From an uncultured Pseudomonadota bacterium (GTDB taxonomy: Bacteria > Bdellovibrionota_B > Oligoflexia > Oligoflexales > CAIYRB01): DNA of 60,205 nucleotides. Of this stretch, positions 28,442 through 38,147 are shown in pieces. The stretch spans positions 1 to 60,205 of the forward strand of contig CAIWTN010000146.1 in NCBI GenBank assembly GCA_903915625.1. The letters run 5' to 3'. Position 1 is the stretch's first letter, and each line of letters opens with the position of its first letter. The position numbers and the translations under genes are program-made. Below the pieces are notes generated by a model. That model saw only the letters and a program-made list of their open reading frames with translations, did not search any database and was not told the DNA's origin.

Positions 28442-29332
28442 ATGAAACGCAAGTGCACCATGATTACTGTAGCCAATCTCAAGGGTGGAGTTGGCAAGAC
28501 AACTGCAGTGATCAATTTGGCGGCGGCTTTGGGTCAATTGGGAAAAAAGGTTCTCGTCGTGGACCTCGATTTTCAGGGCAATGCTACTACTGGGCTGGGC
28601 CAGGCTCGCGGAGAACATGGCAGCAATATCTTCTCTGTCCTTAACGGCAAGAACACAGTTGCAGAAGCCATTAATGAGACAGAGGTGAAGAACGTAGACT
28701 TGGTCGGTGGTCATAGGGGGCTGCTTGACTATGCAAAATCACGTAATAGCGCTCTGGGTCGGGAGTATTTATTTGAAAATTGGCGAGATGATAAGGCATT
28801 GCTCGGATATGACGTCGTTATTTTCGACACTCACCCAGATATGGACTGCCTAACTTTAAGTGCGTTAGTCGCAAGTGATTTTTACCTTGTGCCGCTTTTC
28901 GCAGAGTTAGATCCGATAGTTGGGCTAACAGATATGTTTCTACAAATCGAAACTATCAAAAAGCGCTACAACAAAAACCTTTCGCTACTCGGTGTTTTGG
29001 TAACTAAATTTGATAAGGCAGAGGCGACTCACAGGAAATTGGAGGCCAAGATTCGGTCTGGCGCCAAGCGAGGTAACTACACTGTCTTTAAAAATGTGAT
29101 TCCGGCTTCAAAACGACTGTCGTCATCGAAACTCATGGCTCGTCCCGTGGTCACTTTCGAGCCTACTTCGCAGGTGGCGAAGGATTTTGTCGCTTTAGCT
29201 AAAGAGATGATCCCTAAGCTTAAGCCCAAAACGGCAACCACTAAGGCGGAAAAAGCGATTAGTTTTGCGGCAGTTGAGGAGCAAGTTCTAGCCGAAGCGA
29301 GCGCCGAGGCTGCAGCACAGGAACTCATTTAA
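28442..29332 (+). CDS. parA: ParA-family partition ATPase
   Basis: The 296-residue protein has the deviant Walker A motif KGGVGKTT (residues 14-21), Walker A' DLDFQGNAT and a Walker B-like strand VVIFDTHPD. ParA proteins bind DNA non-specifically when ATP-bound and move ParB-coated cargo. It has no long N-terminal DNA-binding domain, so it is of the small type, but a 40-residue Ala/Lys/Glu-rich C-terminal tail is added. It is preceded by three palindromes and followed after 10 nt by parB. Confidence 0.92.
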   Translation: MKRKCTMITVANLKGGVGKTTAVINLAAALGQLGKKVLVVDLDFQGNATTGLGQARGEHGSNIFSVLNGKNTVAEAINETEVKNVDLVGGHRGLLDYAKSRNSALGREYLFENWRDDKALLGYDVVIFDTHPDMDCLTLSALVASDFYLVPLFAELDPIVGLTDMFLQIETIKKRYNKNLSLLGVLVTKFDKAEATHRKLEAKIRSGAKRGNYTVFKNVIPASKRLSSSKLMARPVVTFEPTSQVAKDFVALAKEMIPKLKPKTATTKAEKAISFAAVEEQVLAEASAEAAAQELI

Positions 29333-29342
29333 GGGGGTGACC

Positions 29343-30689
29343 ATGAGAGCGACAGAACGGACTAAGAAGCCAGTGAAAGCGGTTGCAAAGCGCCCGAATA
29401 AAACTAAGGAACCGGCCAAAAAAGTTGTCCCGCAGAAGGCGGGTAAATCCTTGGCTAAGTCGAAAGCGCTGGCGGCTGTTGACGCGCTTTTACGGCAACC
29501 AGAGCCTAAGCGCGCGGGAGCAAGTGCGGCTGGCGCGGCGCGTCCAGCTGTGCCGCAAAAATTGGCAGGCTCTGATTTGACAGGCAGCAACTCGCGCTTC
29601 GAACGCAGTATTTCTAGAGCGCAAAAGGGTGAAGCGGGGCCTATTCTATTAAAAGATCTAATCTTAGATCCACAGGCTGAGGCCACTGCGCGCGAAAGTG
29701 GTCGAGTAGCTTTGTATCGCAAGATACTGAGCGATAATCCGCAGGCTCAGCCCGGTCGCCCGTTAGTAAACATCGTTGGTAACAGCGACCGAGACCTAAA
29801 GTTTCAGTTGCTGTCGCTACACGAGTTGGTGATAGCGGCACTGGAAATGGGGCGAGATCAGGTACAGGTTTTACTGGTTCGGTTAACAGAGGTAGAAGCA
29901 GTAAAACTTCTAGCGCAACCAGAGGTGGCAGTTCCTTTATCGGAAGAGCTTTCACCGCTAGAAATTGCGCGAATGAATGGTTTCTTGGAGCTGCCGATAG
30001 CGGAAATCATTCGGAGCGAGAATTTAAGGCAAGAGATCCTGATTGATGGCCCCGATTTCCGAAATTTAGTCTCATCTATTGAGACAATTGGATTGCAAAA
30101 TCCACCTGTGGTTGAAGTCCGTGTAGCGGAGGATGAGAAGGAAACCCATTTCGTCTGTGTCTCCGGTCACCGTCGCCTCTTAGCTTTAGAAACTCTGGGT
30201 GAGGTTCGCATAACTTGTGCGCTCAAGACTTTTAAATCTGAGCGTCACCGAGCCCTGGCTGGACTTGCAGAAAACATCAACCGCGAAGACTTGCACTTCT
30301 TAGACAAGGCCGATGGTTATGGCCTCCTGGAGCGGCAGGGAATGAGTGTTCACGAGATTGCAGCCTTACTGGATGCCGATCAGCGAACCGTTAGCAAATA
30401 CCTCCGAGCATCTGCATGGGATGTCGGGGTGAAACGGCGCCTACGGGAGTTAGGACCAAAGGTGACCACTCGCTTTTTGCTTAATATGCTTGCTGCGGGT
30501 GAGCGGACGACGACGGAGCTGCATGCTCTAATAGATCGGTTCGTGGCTGCAGCAGAGAAGACTGGGAAAATGAAGCGTGGTGCTCAGGTTAGGCAAAAGC
30601 TCGAGGAGTTCTATACTTTGAGTGATGTCTCACTGGATACCAGGTTAGTTGTTGAGAAGGCGCTGCGCTTTCTGGGTTATCTCAGGTAA
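29343..30689 (+). CDS. parB: ParB-family partition protein with long N-terminal extension
   Basis: From ATG 29343 (AAGGGGG five nt upstream) the product is 448 residues. The first 90 or so are a basic Lys/Ala/Pro-rich tail. Residues about 90-200 are unassigned. The ParB/Srx-type CTPase domain follows (ELPIAEIIRSE, GHRRLLALE, AENINREDLH), then a helix-turn-helix (VHEIAALLDADQRTVSKYL). GHRR stands where chromosomal ParB often has GERR. It is much longer than typical chromosomal ParB (about 280-330). Its target may be the palindromes upstream of parA. Confidence 0.9.
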   Translation: MRATERTKKPVKAVAKRPNKTKEPAKKVVPQKAGKSLAKSKALAAVDALLRQPEPKRAGASAAGAARPAVPQKLAGSDLTGSNSRFERSISRAQKGEAGPILLKDLILDPQAEATARESGRVALYRKILSDNPQAQPGRPLVNIVGNSDRDLKFQLLSLHELVIAALEMGRDQVQVLLVRLTEVEAVKLLAQPEVAVPLSEELSPLEIARMNGFLELPIAEIIRSENLRQEILIDGPDFRNLVSSIETIGLQNPPVVEVRVAEDEKETHFVCVSGHRRLLALETLGEVRITCALKTFKSERHRALAGLAENINREDLHFLDKADGYGLLERQGMSVHEIAALLDADQRTVSKYLRASAWDVGVKRRLRELGPKVTTRFLLNMLAAGERTTTELHALIDRFVAAAEKTGKMKRGAQVRQKLEEFYTLSDVSLDTRLVVEKALRFLGYLR

Positions 30690-30698
30690 TAGCAGGGT

Positions 30699-30725
30699 GG
30701 GGGCCTGCGCCCCCCCGCGCTTTTT
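30699..30725 (+). terminator. Likely terminator after parB
   Basis: A GC-only stem GGGGGC / GCCCCC with a CTGC loop is followed six bases later by five T residues. It lies 10 nt after the parB stop. A second small inverted repeat (GCGC around the T-run) follows. It probably ends the parAB transcript. Confidence 0.6.
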
Positions 30726-30849
30726 GCGCTATTATGTAAATACCTGTAATCAATGAATAATTTTATTCTTTTGGGGTTTCGCTAAAGAAAATCCCGGAAA
30801 TTCCGATAAGGGGGGAAGAACAAAAAAATCAAGGTCCGTCGAGGAACCC

Positions 30850-31773
30850 ATGATCTTGCTTCGTTATGGTTGTCACATCTTAGCTTTGGCAGGGTTTGTC
30901 TGCCTGGGATGCAGTGGACCAGCCACGAAAGGTCCTGTATTGCCCACCGTTGGTCCGTCCGAGACTACTGCAAGTTTTACTTCTGATCAAAATGCCGCAC
31001 AAACGAAGTTCTTAGACATGAGTAATCTGCGCTCAGAGCAAGTTTACTCTGCATTGAGCGTCGGGGATAAAAACTCTGACCCTGCTGTGAACTTGGAACA
31101 GCGAATTTATAATGTAGGGCAATTGGATTTCCAGCAGCTTCTCGAAGCAGTTAAGAAGGTCATTTCTAACGATGAACTGCGTATAGATGGGACAATTCAG
31201 ATCAGTGGTGCGAAGACCCGTTTACTTGCCGCAGAGCAAAAGATTCTAGCTATGGGTTTTAAATACGGCAAGATCGTCGATTTCTGGCGGGCTCAGGGGA
31301 TCGACCCAATGGCGATTAATTCTATCGATGTTTATAACGTAGTCGGTAAGGCTGCGAGTTACTTCAATGGGCAGAATCGGCAAATAGATCCTCTTGTTCA
31401 GCAGGCTGAGGCCCAAGCGCAGATTGATCAGCTTAATGCGGATAATGCTGTTGGAACGGTTGATAAGAGTGTGAATTATAAGTGCGGTACTGCGGGGCAA
31501 CCGAAGTGCACACCTGATTTAATTAAAATGGAATCAGTTGGTCCTAGAGTTGGAAGCTTTGAGGAATGTATTAAGCCATCGGGTTTGGATCTGAAGCACA
31601 AATGCTCTATAGCCGCCGCAATTGGTGCTGGAGTTCTATTTGGAAAGCCAGCTTCATCTAGGATAGGAGCTATCATTGCAGCTGCTGCTTTGATCTGCGC
31701 GGCAGAATCAACAGCTCCAACAGCACAATTTTGTTCGCCAGCAAATACGTTTGGTGCCATCAATACACCCTAA
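30850..31773 (+). CDS. Lipoprotein of unknown function beside parAB
   Basis: The 307-residue product has a lipoprotein signal with lipobox CLGC (Cys21). The mature region is helical and Gln/Ala-rich (about 80-200). It is followed by a segment with five cysteines and a hydrophobic Ala/Ile stretch near residues 262-290 that could be a second membrane segment or a packed helix. I recognise no domain. GAGGA lies before ATG 30850. It follows parAB after 160 bp and precedes the xylulokinase gene after 54 bp. Confidence 0.72.
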   Translation: MILLRYGCHILALAGFVCLGCSGPATKGPVLPTVGPSETTASFTSDQNAAQTKFLDMSNLRSEQVYSALSVGDKNSDPAVNLEQRIYNVGQLDFQQLLEAVKKVISNDELRIDGTIQISGAKTRLLAAEQKILAMGFKYGKIVDFWRAQGIDPMAINSIDVYNVVGKAASYFNGQNRQIDPLVQQAEAQAQIDQLNADNAVGTVDKSVNYKCGTAGQPKCTPDLIKMESVGPRVGSFEECIKPSGLDLKHKCSIAAAIGAGVLFGKPASSRIGAIIAAAALICAAESTAPTAQFCSPANTFGAINTP

Positions 31774-31827
31774 GTGCTATGCTTGGCTCTATCTGAGCCA
31801 CGAGAGACATTTTGGGGAAGTATATCG

Positions 31828-33357
31828 ATGAGGGCTAAGGACAAGGCAGGCGATTTCGTAATCGGAATCGATCTTGGCACACAAAGCTTAAAAGTCTTGG
31901 TGTATGACTTCGTAAGGAAATCTGTAGTTACGACTGCGCGAGCGCCACTTGATCTTATCAGTCGAAGCGATGGAACGCGTGAGCAAGAGGCATACTGGTG
32001 GCTAGCTGCTATGGTTAGTTGCTTCGCTGAGATCCCTGACGATATTAAGCAAGGGGTTGTGGCATTAGCAGTTTCTGGCCAGCAACATGGCTTTGTAGCT
32101 GTTGGTGACGGTGGCCAAGTTCTAGCTCCAGTTAAGCTCTGGAACGATACTTCGACTGTTGAGGAATGCGATGCGATTCATGATGCGCTGGGAGGCGTAG
32201 CGCAAGCGATCAGGCTGGCTGGCAATCCGATTCTGCCAGGATATACGGCATCAAAAGTGCTCTGGCTTAAGCGCCATCGCTACTCTGATTATGTAGCACT
32301 ACGCCAGATTTTACTGCCGCATGACTATATCAATTTTTACCTTACAGGACGTTTCGCTGCTGAGGCTGGAGATGCATCTGGCACGGGTTTTTTTGATATT
32401 AAGCGGCGCGATTGGAGCAGAGAAGTACTTAGAGCCATCGATCCTGATCGAGATTTGCTCGGCGTGCTACCGCCTATTCTTCGCCCAACGGAGGCGGTTG
32501 GTGAGATATTGCCGCAAGTCGCCAAGGAGCTGGGTTTAAATCCAGGGGTTATCGTTGGTGTTGGAGGTGGAGATAACATGATGGGTGCAATTGGCACAGG
32601 GACTGTTATGCCAGGCACTCTCACCATAAGTCTGGGTACCTCGGGGACTCTTTATGGCTATGCAGAAACTGTCGCGATTTCAGAGTCGCAGGAATTCGCT
32701 GCCTTTTGCTCATCAACTGGTGGTTACTTGCCATTAGTTTGTTCCCTGAATTGTACTGCGGCTACAGAAGTCATGCGAGATTTGTTGTCTGTGCCTATCG
32801 ATGAATTCGATTCTCTATTAGGTACAAGTCAGCCAGGTTCTGGCGGCATCATTTCTTTGCCGTTTTTTAACGGAGAGAGAACGCCGGATTGTCCGCATGC
32901 GAAGGGCGCTGTCTTTGGCTTAACGCCGGAAAATGTAACCCGGGCAAATCTTATGCGCTCAGTGGTGGAGGCAACGATTCTTGGTTTGAGGACCGGCTTA
33001 TCTGCCATGCAACATCGCGGCTTAGTGGCAGAGGTGGCGCGAGTCACGGGTGGCGGAGCACATAGCCGTCAATGGCTGCAGATTGTGGCCGACGTCTTGA
33101 ACGTTAGTGTGACCTTGCCGCCGCATGATGAAGCTGCAGCGTTTGGAGCAGCTTTGCAGGCTTTGTGGTGTTTTAAGTCGGATCGCGGCGAGAAACTCGG
33201 CATAGGAGATCTGATTGCCACACACTTCGGTGAGGTACAAGGTCAGGCCGTCAGGCCGAGACATGCCGCTGTGGAATGCTATAATGAAGTCTATCGGCGA
33301 TATCTGGATTTTGTTGTGATGATGCGTAATCAAGACTTTAACAGCGTCCATGTGTGA
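31828..33357 (+). CDS. xylB: Xylulokinase (FGGY family)
   Basis: The 509-residue protein has the FGGY carbohydrate-kinase layout: the ATP-binding strand [11 protein letters not shown] near the N-terminus, SGQQHGFV and [10 protein letters not shown] in the sugar-binding domain, and the [11 protein letters not shown] adenosine motif in the second domain. It phosphorylates D-xylulose to xylulose-5-phosphate. ATG 31828 has GGGGAAG seven nt upstream. It is 10 nt before xylA. No xylose transporter or XylR is visible nearby. Confidence 0.93.
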   Translation: MRAKDKAGDFVIGIDLGTQSLKVLVYDFVRKSVVTTARAPLDLISRSDGTREQEAYWWLAAMVSCFAEIPDDIKQGVVALAVSGQQHGFVAVGDGGQVLAPVKLWNDTSTVEECDAIHDALGGVAQAIRLAGNPILPGYTASKVLWLKRHRYSDYVALRQILLPHDYINFYLTGRFAAEAGDASGTGFFDIKRRDWSREVLRAIDPDRDLLGVLPPILRPTEAVGEILPQVAKELGLNPGVIVGVGGGDNMMGAIGTGTVMPGTLTISLGTSGTLYGYAETVAISESQEFAAFCSSTGGYLPLVCSLNCTAATEVMRDLLSVPIDEFDSLLGTSQPGSGGIISLPFFNGERTPDCPHAKGAVFGLTPENVTRANLMRSVVEATILGLRTGLSAMQHRGLVAEVARVTGGGAHSRQWLQIVADVLNVSVTLPPHDEAAAFGAALQALWCFKSDRGEKLGIGDLIATHFGEVQGQAVRPRHAAVECYNEVYRRYLDFVVMMRNQDFNSVHV

Positions 33358-33367
33358 GGAATTGAAT

Positions 33368-34702
33368 ATGTCGAAGAATGCATATTTTCCAAATGTGAGC
33401 GGTATTTCCTACGAAGGTCCGCAGTCTGATAATCCATTGGCTTTCAAATACTATGATGCGAATCGCCGTATCGCAGGCAAAACAGTGAAGGAGCATTTGC
33501 GCTTCGCGGTCTGTTATTGGCATAGCTTTTGCGCCAATGGATCCGACCCTTTTGGCTCGGGCACTCTGAATCATCCCTGGGAAGCCGCGAGTAATCCACT
33601 AGATCGCGCTAAGCGGCGATTAGATGCTGCGTTTGAATTCTTCGGTAAACTTGGCGCGCCTTACTACTGCTTTCACGATCGTGATCTGGCTCCAGAGGGT
33701 GAGACAGTCAAAGAAAGTGAGGCGAATCTGAGGACGCTTGTCTCTTTGGCTAAAGAACAGCAAAAGGCCACTGGGGTGAAGCTGCTCTGGGGTACGGCGA
33801 ATTTGTTTAGCCATCCGCGCTACATGAACGGAGCAGCTACTAATCCAGATTTTCGCGTAGTGGCGCATGCTGCGGCGCAGGTCCACGCGGCGTTAGAAGC
33901 TACTGTTGAGCTCGGTGGATCATGTTTCGTATTTTGGGGCGGGCGCGAAGGCTACTCGACGCTGCTGAATACAGACATGAAACGAGAGCTTGATAATTTT
34001 GGAAAATTTCTCGGACTTGCACGTGATTATGGCCGTAAGATCGGATTTCAAGGTGATTTCTTAATCGAGCCCAAACCCATGGAGCCGTCAAAGCATCAGT
34101 ATGACTTTGATGCGGCCACTACTATTGGGTTCTTGCGTCATTATGGTTTGGATCAGGACTTCAAACTTAATATCGAGGCGAATCACGCAACCCTTGCTAA
34201 CCATACCTTTGCCCATGAGTTGCAAACGGCGGCGGATGCTGGTCTTTTAGGCAGCATCGACGCTAATCGTGGCGATAGTCAAAACGGCTGGGACACTGAT
34301 CAATTCCCAACCAATATTTACGACGCTGTTGAGTCTCTGCTTGTGATTCTGGGTAATGGTGGATTCAAGCATGGAGGGATCAATTTCGACGCAAAGGTAA
34401 GACGTAATTCGATTGATTTAGACGATTTATTTATTGGCCATATTGGCGCAATGGACACCTTTGCCTACGGACTCGAGGTGGCTGTCGCTCTCATAGAGAG
34501 TTCGGCAATTGCTAAGGTCCGTAGCGAACGCTATCGGTCCTTTGCGCAAGGGGCAGGGCTAGACTTCACGCGCGGCTCCCTGAATCTGACGCAGTTGCGT
34601 GACTATGCCGCAGATTTACCTGCTATTAAAGCAGAAAGCGGTAAGCAGGAATTGCTGGAGAATATTGTTAATCAGTATCTATTTCGGGGTGGCAAGGGTT
34701 GA
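33368..34702 (+). CDS. xylA: Xylose isomerase
   Basis: The 444-residue TIM-barrel enzyme converts D-xylose to D-xylulose. Visible active-site blocks are YYCFHDRD (catalytic His), the FLIEPKP metal-binding strand, [23 protein letters not shown] and INFDAKVRR. This is the longer class II form. ATG 33368 follows GAGGA that overlaps the xylB stop. With xylB it forms a two-gene xylose catabolic unit ending five bases before a convergent gene. Confidence 0.95.
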   Translation: MSKNAYFPNVSGISYEGPQSDNPLAFKYYDANRRIAGKTVKEHLRFAVCYWHSFCANGSDPFGSGTLNHPWEAASNPLDRAKRRLDAAFEFFGKLGAPYYCFHDRDLAPEGETVKESEANLRTLVSLAKEQQKATGVKLLWGTANLFSHPRYMNGAATNPDFRVVAHAAAQVHAALEATVELGGSCFVFWGGREGYSTLLNTDMKRELDNFGKFLGLARDYGRKIGFQGDFLIEPKPMEPSKHQYDFDAATTIGFLRHYGLDQDFKLNIEANHATLANHTFAHELQTAADAGLLGSIDANRGDSQNGWDTDQFPTNIYDAVESLLVILGNGGFKHGGINFDAKVRRNSIDLDDLFIGHIGAMDTFAYGLEVAVALIESSAIAKVRSERYRSFAQGAGLDFTRGSLNLTQLRDYAADLPAIKAESGKQELLENIVNQYLFRGGKG

Positions 34703-34706
34703 TTCG

Positions 34707-36260
34707 CTATCGCACGGAGAAGCGCTCCTTTGGGATTTCATAACGGCTGATAATCGGTTGGTTTTCAGTTGTTCTACGAAGGAAGATGAGTGCAAATTGG
34801 TCGACGTATACCGGGGCCCATTCGGGGTCCCGGATGCGGGTAATCAAGAAGGTTTGCCCCGCTGGGGTATAGTCGTGCCAATTGAAGAAGATGACGTTGA
34901 AATGCTGGTTGGCATCTATTTCGCGCCATTTAGCATCGCTTTCCTGCATCGGGACATACAAGTCTGTGAGGAAGCTGGCGGGATATGCCTCCGGCCTGTT
35001 ATCTACGAACACTTTAGTGTCAGGGTACAGGTGATAAATCAGGTAGCCGCCAATGTCGTAGTTGTTGAACATCGGACCTTTTAGATTTTTGCTACGAAAA
35101 AAATCTGCGGCTTCGTTGCTGCCGTCGCGTAGTCCGATACCTAGATTGCCGAAGGTAGCTGGAGATGATGCGGCGAAGTAAGCCACCGTAGAGAAGAGGA
35201 CCACCAAACAAAGCAGCAGAGATTTCATGATTCTTTTGGGGGTTTCTGACCACAGTTGGGCCATGACTGGAAGTGCGAAGACACCGAACATGCTGATGTT
35301 TCGGATTGCCTTGATCGCCAGCGCAGACAGCAAAAGTGCAATAAATGTTGAAGCTAGCGGTATATTTTCGAGGCGGCGCCTCACCCCTACCCACACTGCC
35401 AGGCCCCAAACTCCTGCTAACGTCACATATAGCGGAGTGAATACGGGAAAGTGCATGTTTCGACCGAGGAAGAAGGGTACGGACTGGTTCTCCACGATCA
35501 TGTAGCCATAGTTATCAAAAATTTTGAGGGGATACGTTGCCAGTTTCCAGCCTTCGGGGTTTATCAGGCTGGCTAGGATAGATACTGTCAGAATCGCAAA
35601 TAGGCTGTAACAGCGCTTAGCGAGCTTTTTCCTTTCGGTGCCGTGAGGGAGCATCCATGCTTTTAGGGCTGCTTCCGACAAAAAAATGCCGATAATTAAC
35701 AGTCCAAAGAAAAAATAGATGTGACTGTTCACCCACAGAATCATGATGACGGGCACTGTGAGCAGCCATTTCCAACTCAGCTTTTGCTCGGCAAAGGCAC
35801 TAATCAGAGCGTAAACAATCACTGCTAGAAACAAGCTAACGCCTTCTGGCCTCACCTCTGTTCTGTAGCTAACTAGAGGGGCCACGAGCAGGCCAAGAGC
35901 TGGGGCTGCCATTGGGCCTGAGCGCTGCCAAGCTGCCACCAACATAATCGCAAAGGCACTGACCACAAGGGTTACGTAAAAGACCGAGAGGCCTGTAAAT
36001 CCCATTGTAGTTTCAATGGCATGGAAGATTAATCCTGTTAGCCAGTGGTGGTTTATAAAAGGTGCTTCGGGGTGCGTGTAGGAGTAAAAGTTTGTAAAAA
36101 GTACCTCTGGGTGACTGAGAACCCAGCGACCGTTGGCGATATGTCGACCGAGGTCGGCTGTCGTTAAATCTACGGTTTTGGCGGTCAGACTCGCAACTAA
36201 TAGGCAAAGCGTTAGACCGAGTAGAAGCCAGGGGGTTTTTTTTAATAGATCTTTATGCAT
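34707..36260 (-). CDS. Polytopic membrane protein, GT-C glycosyltransferase-like
   Basis: The 517-residue protein has about ten hydrophobic segments. An early extracytoplasmic loop holds DLGRHIANGRWV and a conserved-looking SYTHPEAPFINHHWL region, as in GT-C/ArnT-like proteins where an acidic pair in loop 1 is catalytic. The C-terminal part is soluble (FNNYDIGGYLIYHLYPDTKVFVDNRPEAY), often seen in this group. Substrate unknown. It is convergent with xylA (five-base gap) and divergent from the ABC permease gene. Confidence 0.7.
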   Translation of the reverse strand: MHKDLLKKTPWLLLGLTLCLLVASLTAKTVDLTTADLGRHIANGRWVLSHPEVLFTNFYSYTHPEAPFINHHWLTGLIFHAIETTMGFTGLSVFYVTLVVSAFAIMLVAAWQRSGPMAAPALGLLVAPLVSYRTEVRPEGVSLFLAVIVYALISAFAEQKLSWKWLLTVPVIMILWVNSHIYFFFGLLIIGIFLSEAALKAWMLPHGTERKKLAKRCYSLFAILTVSILASLINPEGWKLATYPLKIFDNYGYMIVENQSVPFFLGRNMHFPVFTPLYVTLAGVWGLAVWVGVRRRLENIPLASTFIALLLSALAIKAIRNISMFGVFALPVMAQLWSETPKRIMKSLLLCLVVLFSTVAYFAASSPATFGNLGIGLRDGSNEAADFFRSKNLKGPMFNNYDIGGYLIYHLYPDTKVFVDNRPEAYPASFLTDLYVPMQESDAKWREIDANQHFNVIFFNWHDYTPAGQTFLITRIRDPEWAPVYVDQFALIFLRRTTENQPIISRYEIPKERFSVR

Positions 36261-36354
36261 AGATATATTGTAACCCGAATCTGTTTTTGATTTCGCGTCG
36301 ATTTTCTATGAATATGGTGCTACCGTTGGACGCCAATCATAGTGTAGCGGGCCA

Positions 36355-38142
36355 ATGTTTAGACTGAGAACCCCAGCTTCAAATTCCACCCAGTTTCCTG
36401 CCAATAGTGGTGAGCAGGCGTCTTGGCTAGTTGACCTGCTGCTTTTCCTTTTTTTGGCCGCATTACTCTTTGGGGTCGTCGAATTTGGCATGCAATGGTT
36501 AAGTCCGGCAGAACCAATGCGTCAGAAACCCTTAGTGATCGATCTGTCGCCATGGGCTTTGCCAGTTTATTCGCTTAAATCATTGGCGCGTGGGTTTCTA
36601 GCCTACTTATTTTCGCTCTTGTTTACCTTGGTTTATGGCTCAATCGCAGCCAAACGGCCGCGGGCCGAGCGGGTGATGATTCCGATTTTAGATATCCTCC
36701 AGGGCATACCGGTGTTGGGCTTTTTGCCTGGATTGGTGCTGGGCTTGGTGGCGCTGTTTCCGCGCAGTAATTTTGGCCTGGAACTGGCTTGCATCATTAT
36801 GATTTTTACCGGGCAGGCCTGGAATATGACGTATTCCTTTTATGGCTCTGTGCGGTCGGTACCAGTGGAGCTGCGAGAAGTGGCTCGGCTGCATAACTTC
36901 GGTGTGTTTAAGACCTTTCGTACAGTCGAGGCTCCATTCAGCATGATCGGATTGGTCATGAATAGTATGATGAGCATGGCGGGTGGCTGGTTCTTTCTGA
37001 CGACCACAGAAGCATTCCGTTTAGGTGACAAGGATTTCCGGCTGCCTGGGATTGGCTCCTACATGAGCATGGCGATCGACACTGGAGATCGGGCGGCTCA
37101 GCTTTATGCGGTCATCGCCATGGGCTTAATGATTGTTGCCACAGATTGGCTGCTTTGGCGGCCGCTCTCGGTTTGGTCGGAGCGCTTTAAGTCGGAGGAA
37201 ATTGCCGGTGAACGGGAGGAGTCATTTATCCTTTCGTTACTCCATAGGTCTCGGTTACTGGCGAAATTGAGGGGGCTATTACGCAGCTGGCAATCTAACT
37301 CGGCACCTAGTGGGCTAGCCGAAGTGCAAAGTGGCGGAGTTCCGATTGATGCGTCGGCCAATTCTGTAAAACCGCGGTGGGAACGGTGGCTACCAACTGC
37401 GGGTTGGATAGCAACTGTCGTCTTCAGTGGGTTGGCATTATTGGGCGGCATCAAGCTCATAGGCCTTATTTCACAGTTAACTCTGAGCGACTGGTCGAGT
37501 GTTCTAGTGGCCTTGTTTGGAACGTTCGCGAGGACCACGACAGCAGTATTGCTTGGGGCATTGTGGACTGTGCCTGCTGGCATTGTCATTGGGCGATCAC
37601 GTAAACTATCGCGCAAATTATCAGCGGCTGTACAGGTCATTGCATCCTTCCCAGCCCCAATGCTGTTTCCGTTGGTGACTATGGGGGTCCTTTGGTTGGG
37701 CATTGATTTCACGTACGGTTGCACCGTGCTGATGCTGATTGGTTCGCAGTGGTACATTCTCTTTAACGTAATCGCAGGCGCTCAGGGTATGCCTGGTGAC
37801 CTGCGTGAGATCGCTAAAATGTACGGCATTAAAGGGTGGGCTTTATGGCGGACCCTGTATCTACCAGCAATTTTCCCGTCATTAGTTACGGGCCTAATTA
37901 CTGCTGCAGGTGGCGCCTGGAATGCGAGTATTGTAGCTGAATTTGTTCATTTCAAAGATCAAACCTTAGTGGCGCCTGGGCTTGGATCCCTGATTACCAG
38001 GGCGACCGAAGAGGCAAACTTCCCTCTTCTATGTGCTGGGGTCATGACGATGTCTTTCGCGCTGGTCCTAATCAATAGAGTGTTTTGGAAGCGACTTTAT
38101 GCCAAGGCCGCATCGCGTTACATGTTAACCGGCAAGAGTTGA
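36355..38142 (+). CDS. ABC transporter permease with two fused membrane domains (NitT/TauT-like)
   Basis: The 595-residue protein contains two BPD-type permease domains in one chain. Each has an EAA-like coupling motif: ELREVARLHNFG near residue 175 and DLREIAKMYGIKGW near residue 482. A charged cytoplasmic linker (about residues 275-340) separates them. Fusion of two half-channels gives a complete membrane unit. The ATPase follows five nt downstream. No solute-binding protein lies in the window, so the substrate cannot be named. Confidence 0.88.
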   Translation: MFRLRTPASNSTQFPANSGEQASWLVDLLLFLFLAALLFGVVEFGMQWLSPAEPMRQKPLVIDLSPWALPVYSLKSLARGFLAYLFSLLFTLVYGSIAAKRPRAERVMIPILDILQGIPVLGFLPGLVLGLVALFPRSNFGLELACIIMIFTGQAWNMTYSFYGSVRSVPVELREVARLHNFGVFKTFRTVEAPFSMIGLVMNSMMSMAGGWFFLTTTEAFRLGDKDFRLPGIGSYMSMAIDTGDRAAQLYAVIAMGLMIVATDWLLWRPLSVWSERFKSEEIAGEREESFILSLLHRSRLLAKLRGLLRSWQSNSAPSGLAEVQSGGVPIDASANSVKPRWERWLPTAGWIATVVFSGLALLGGIKLIGLISQLTLSDWSSVLVALFGTFARTTTAVLLGALWTVPAGIVIGRSRKLSRKLSAAVQVIASFPAPMLFPLVTMGVLWLGIDFTYGCTVLMLIGSQWYILFNVIAGAQGMPGDLREIAKMYGIKGWALWRTLYLPAIFPSLVTGLITAAGGAWNASIVAEFVHFKDQTLVAPGLGSLITRATEEANFPLLCAGVMTMSFALVLINRVFWKRLYAKAASRYMLTGKS

Positions 38143-38147
38143 AAACT

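Noticed and set aside
30795-30805. Short palindrome CGGAAATTCCG before the lipoprotein gene
   Set aside because: Eleven bases with a single occurrence noticed; likely by chance.
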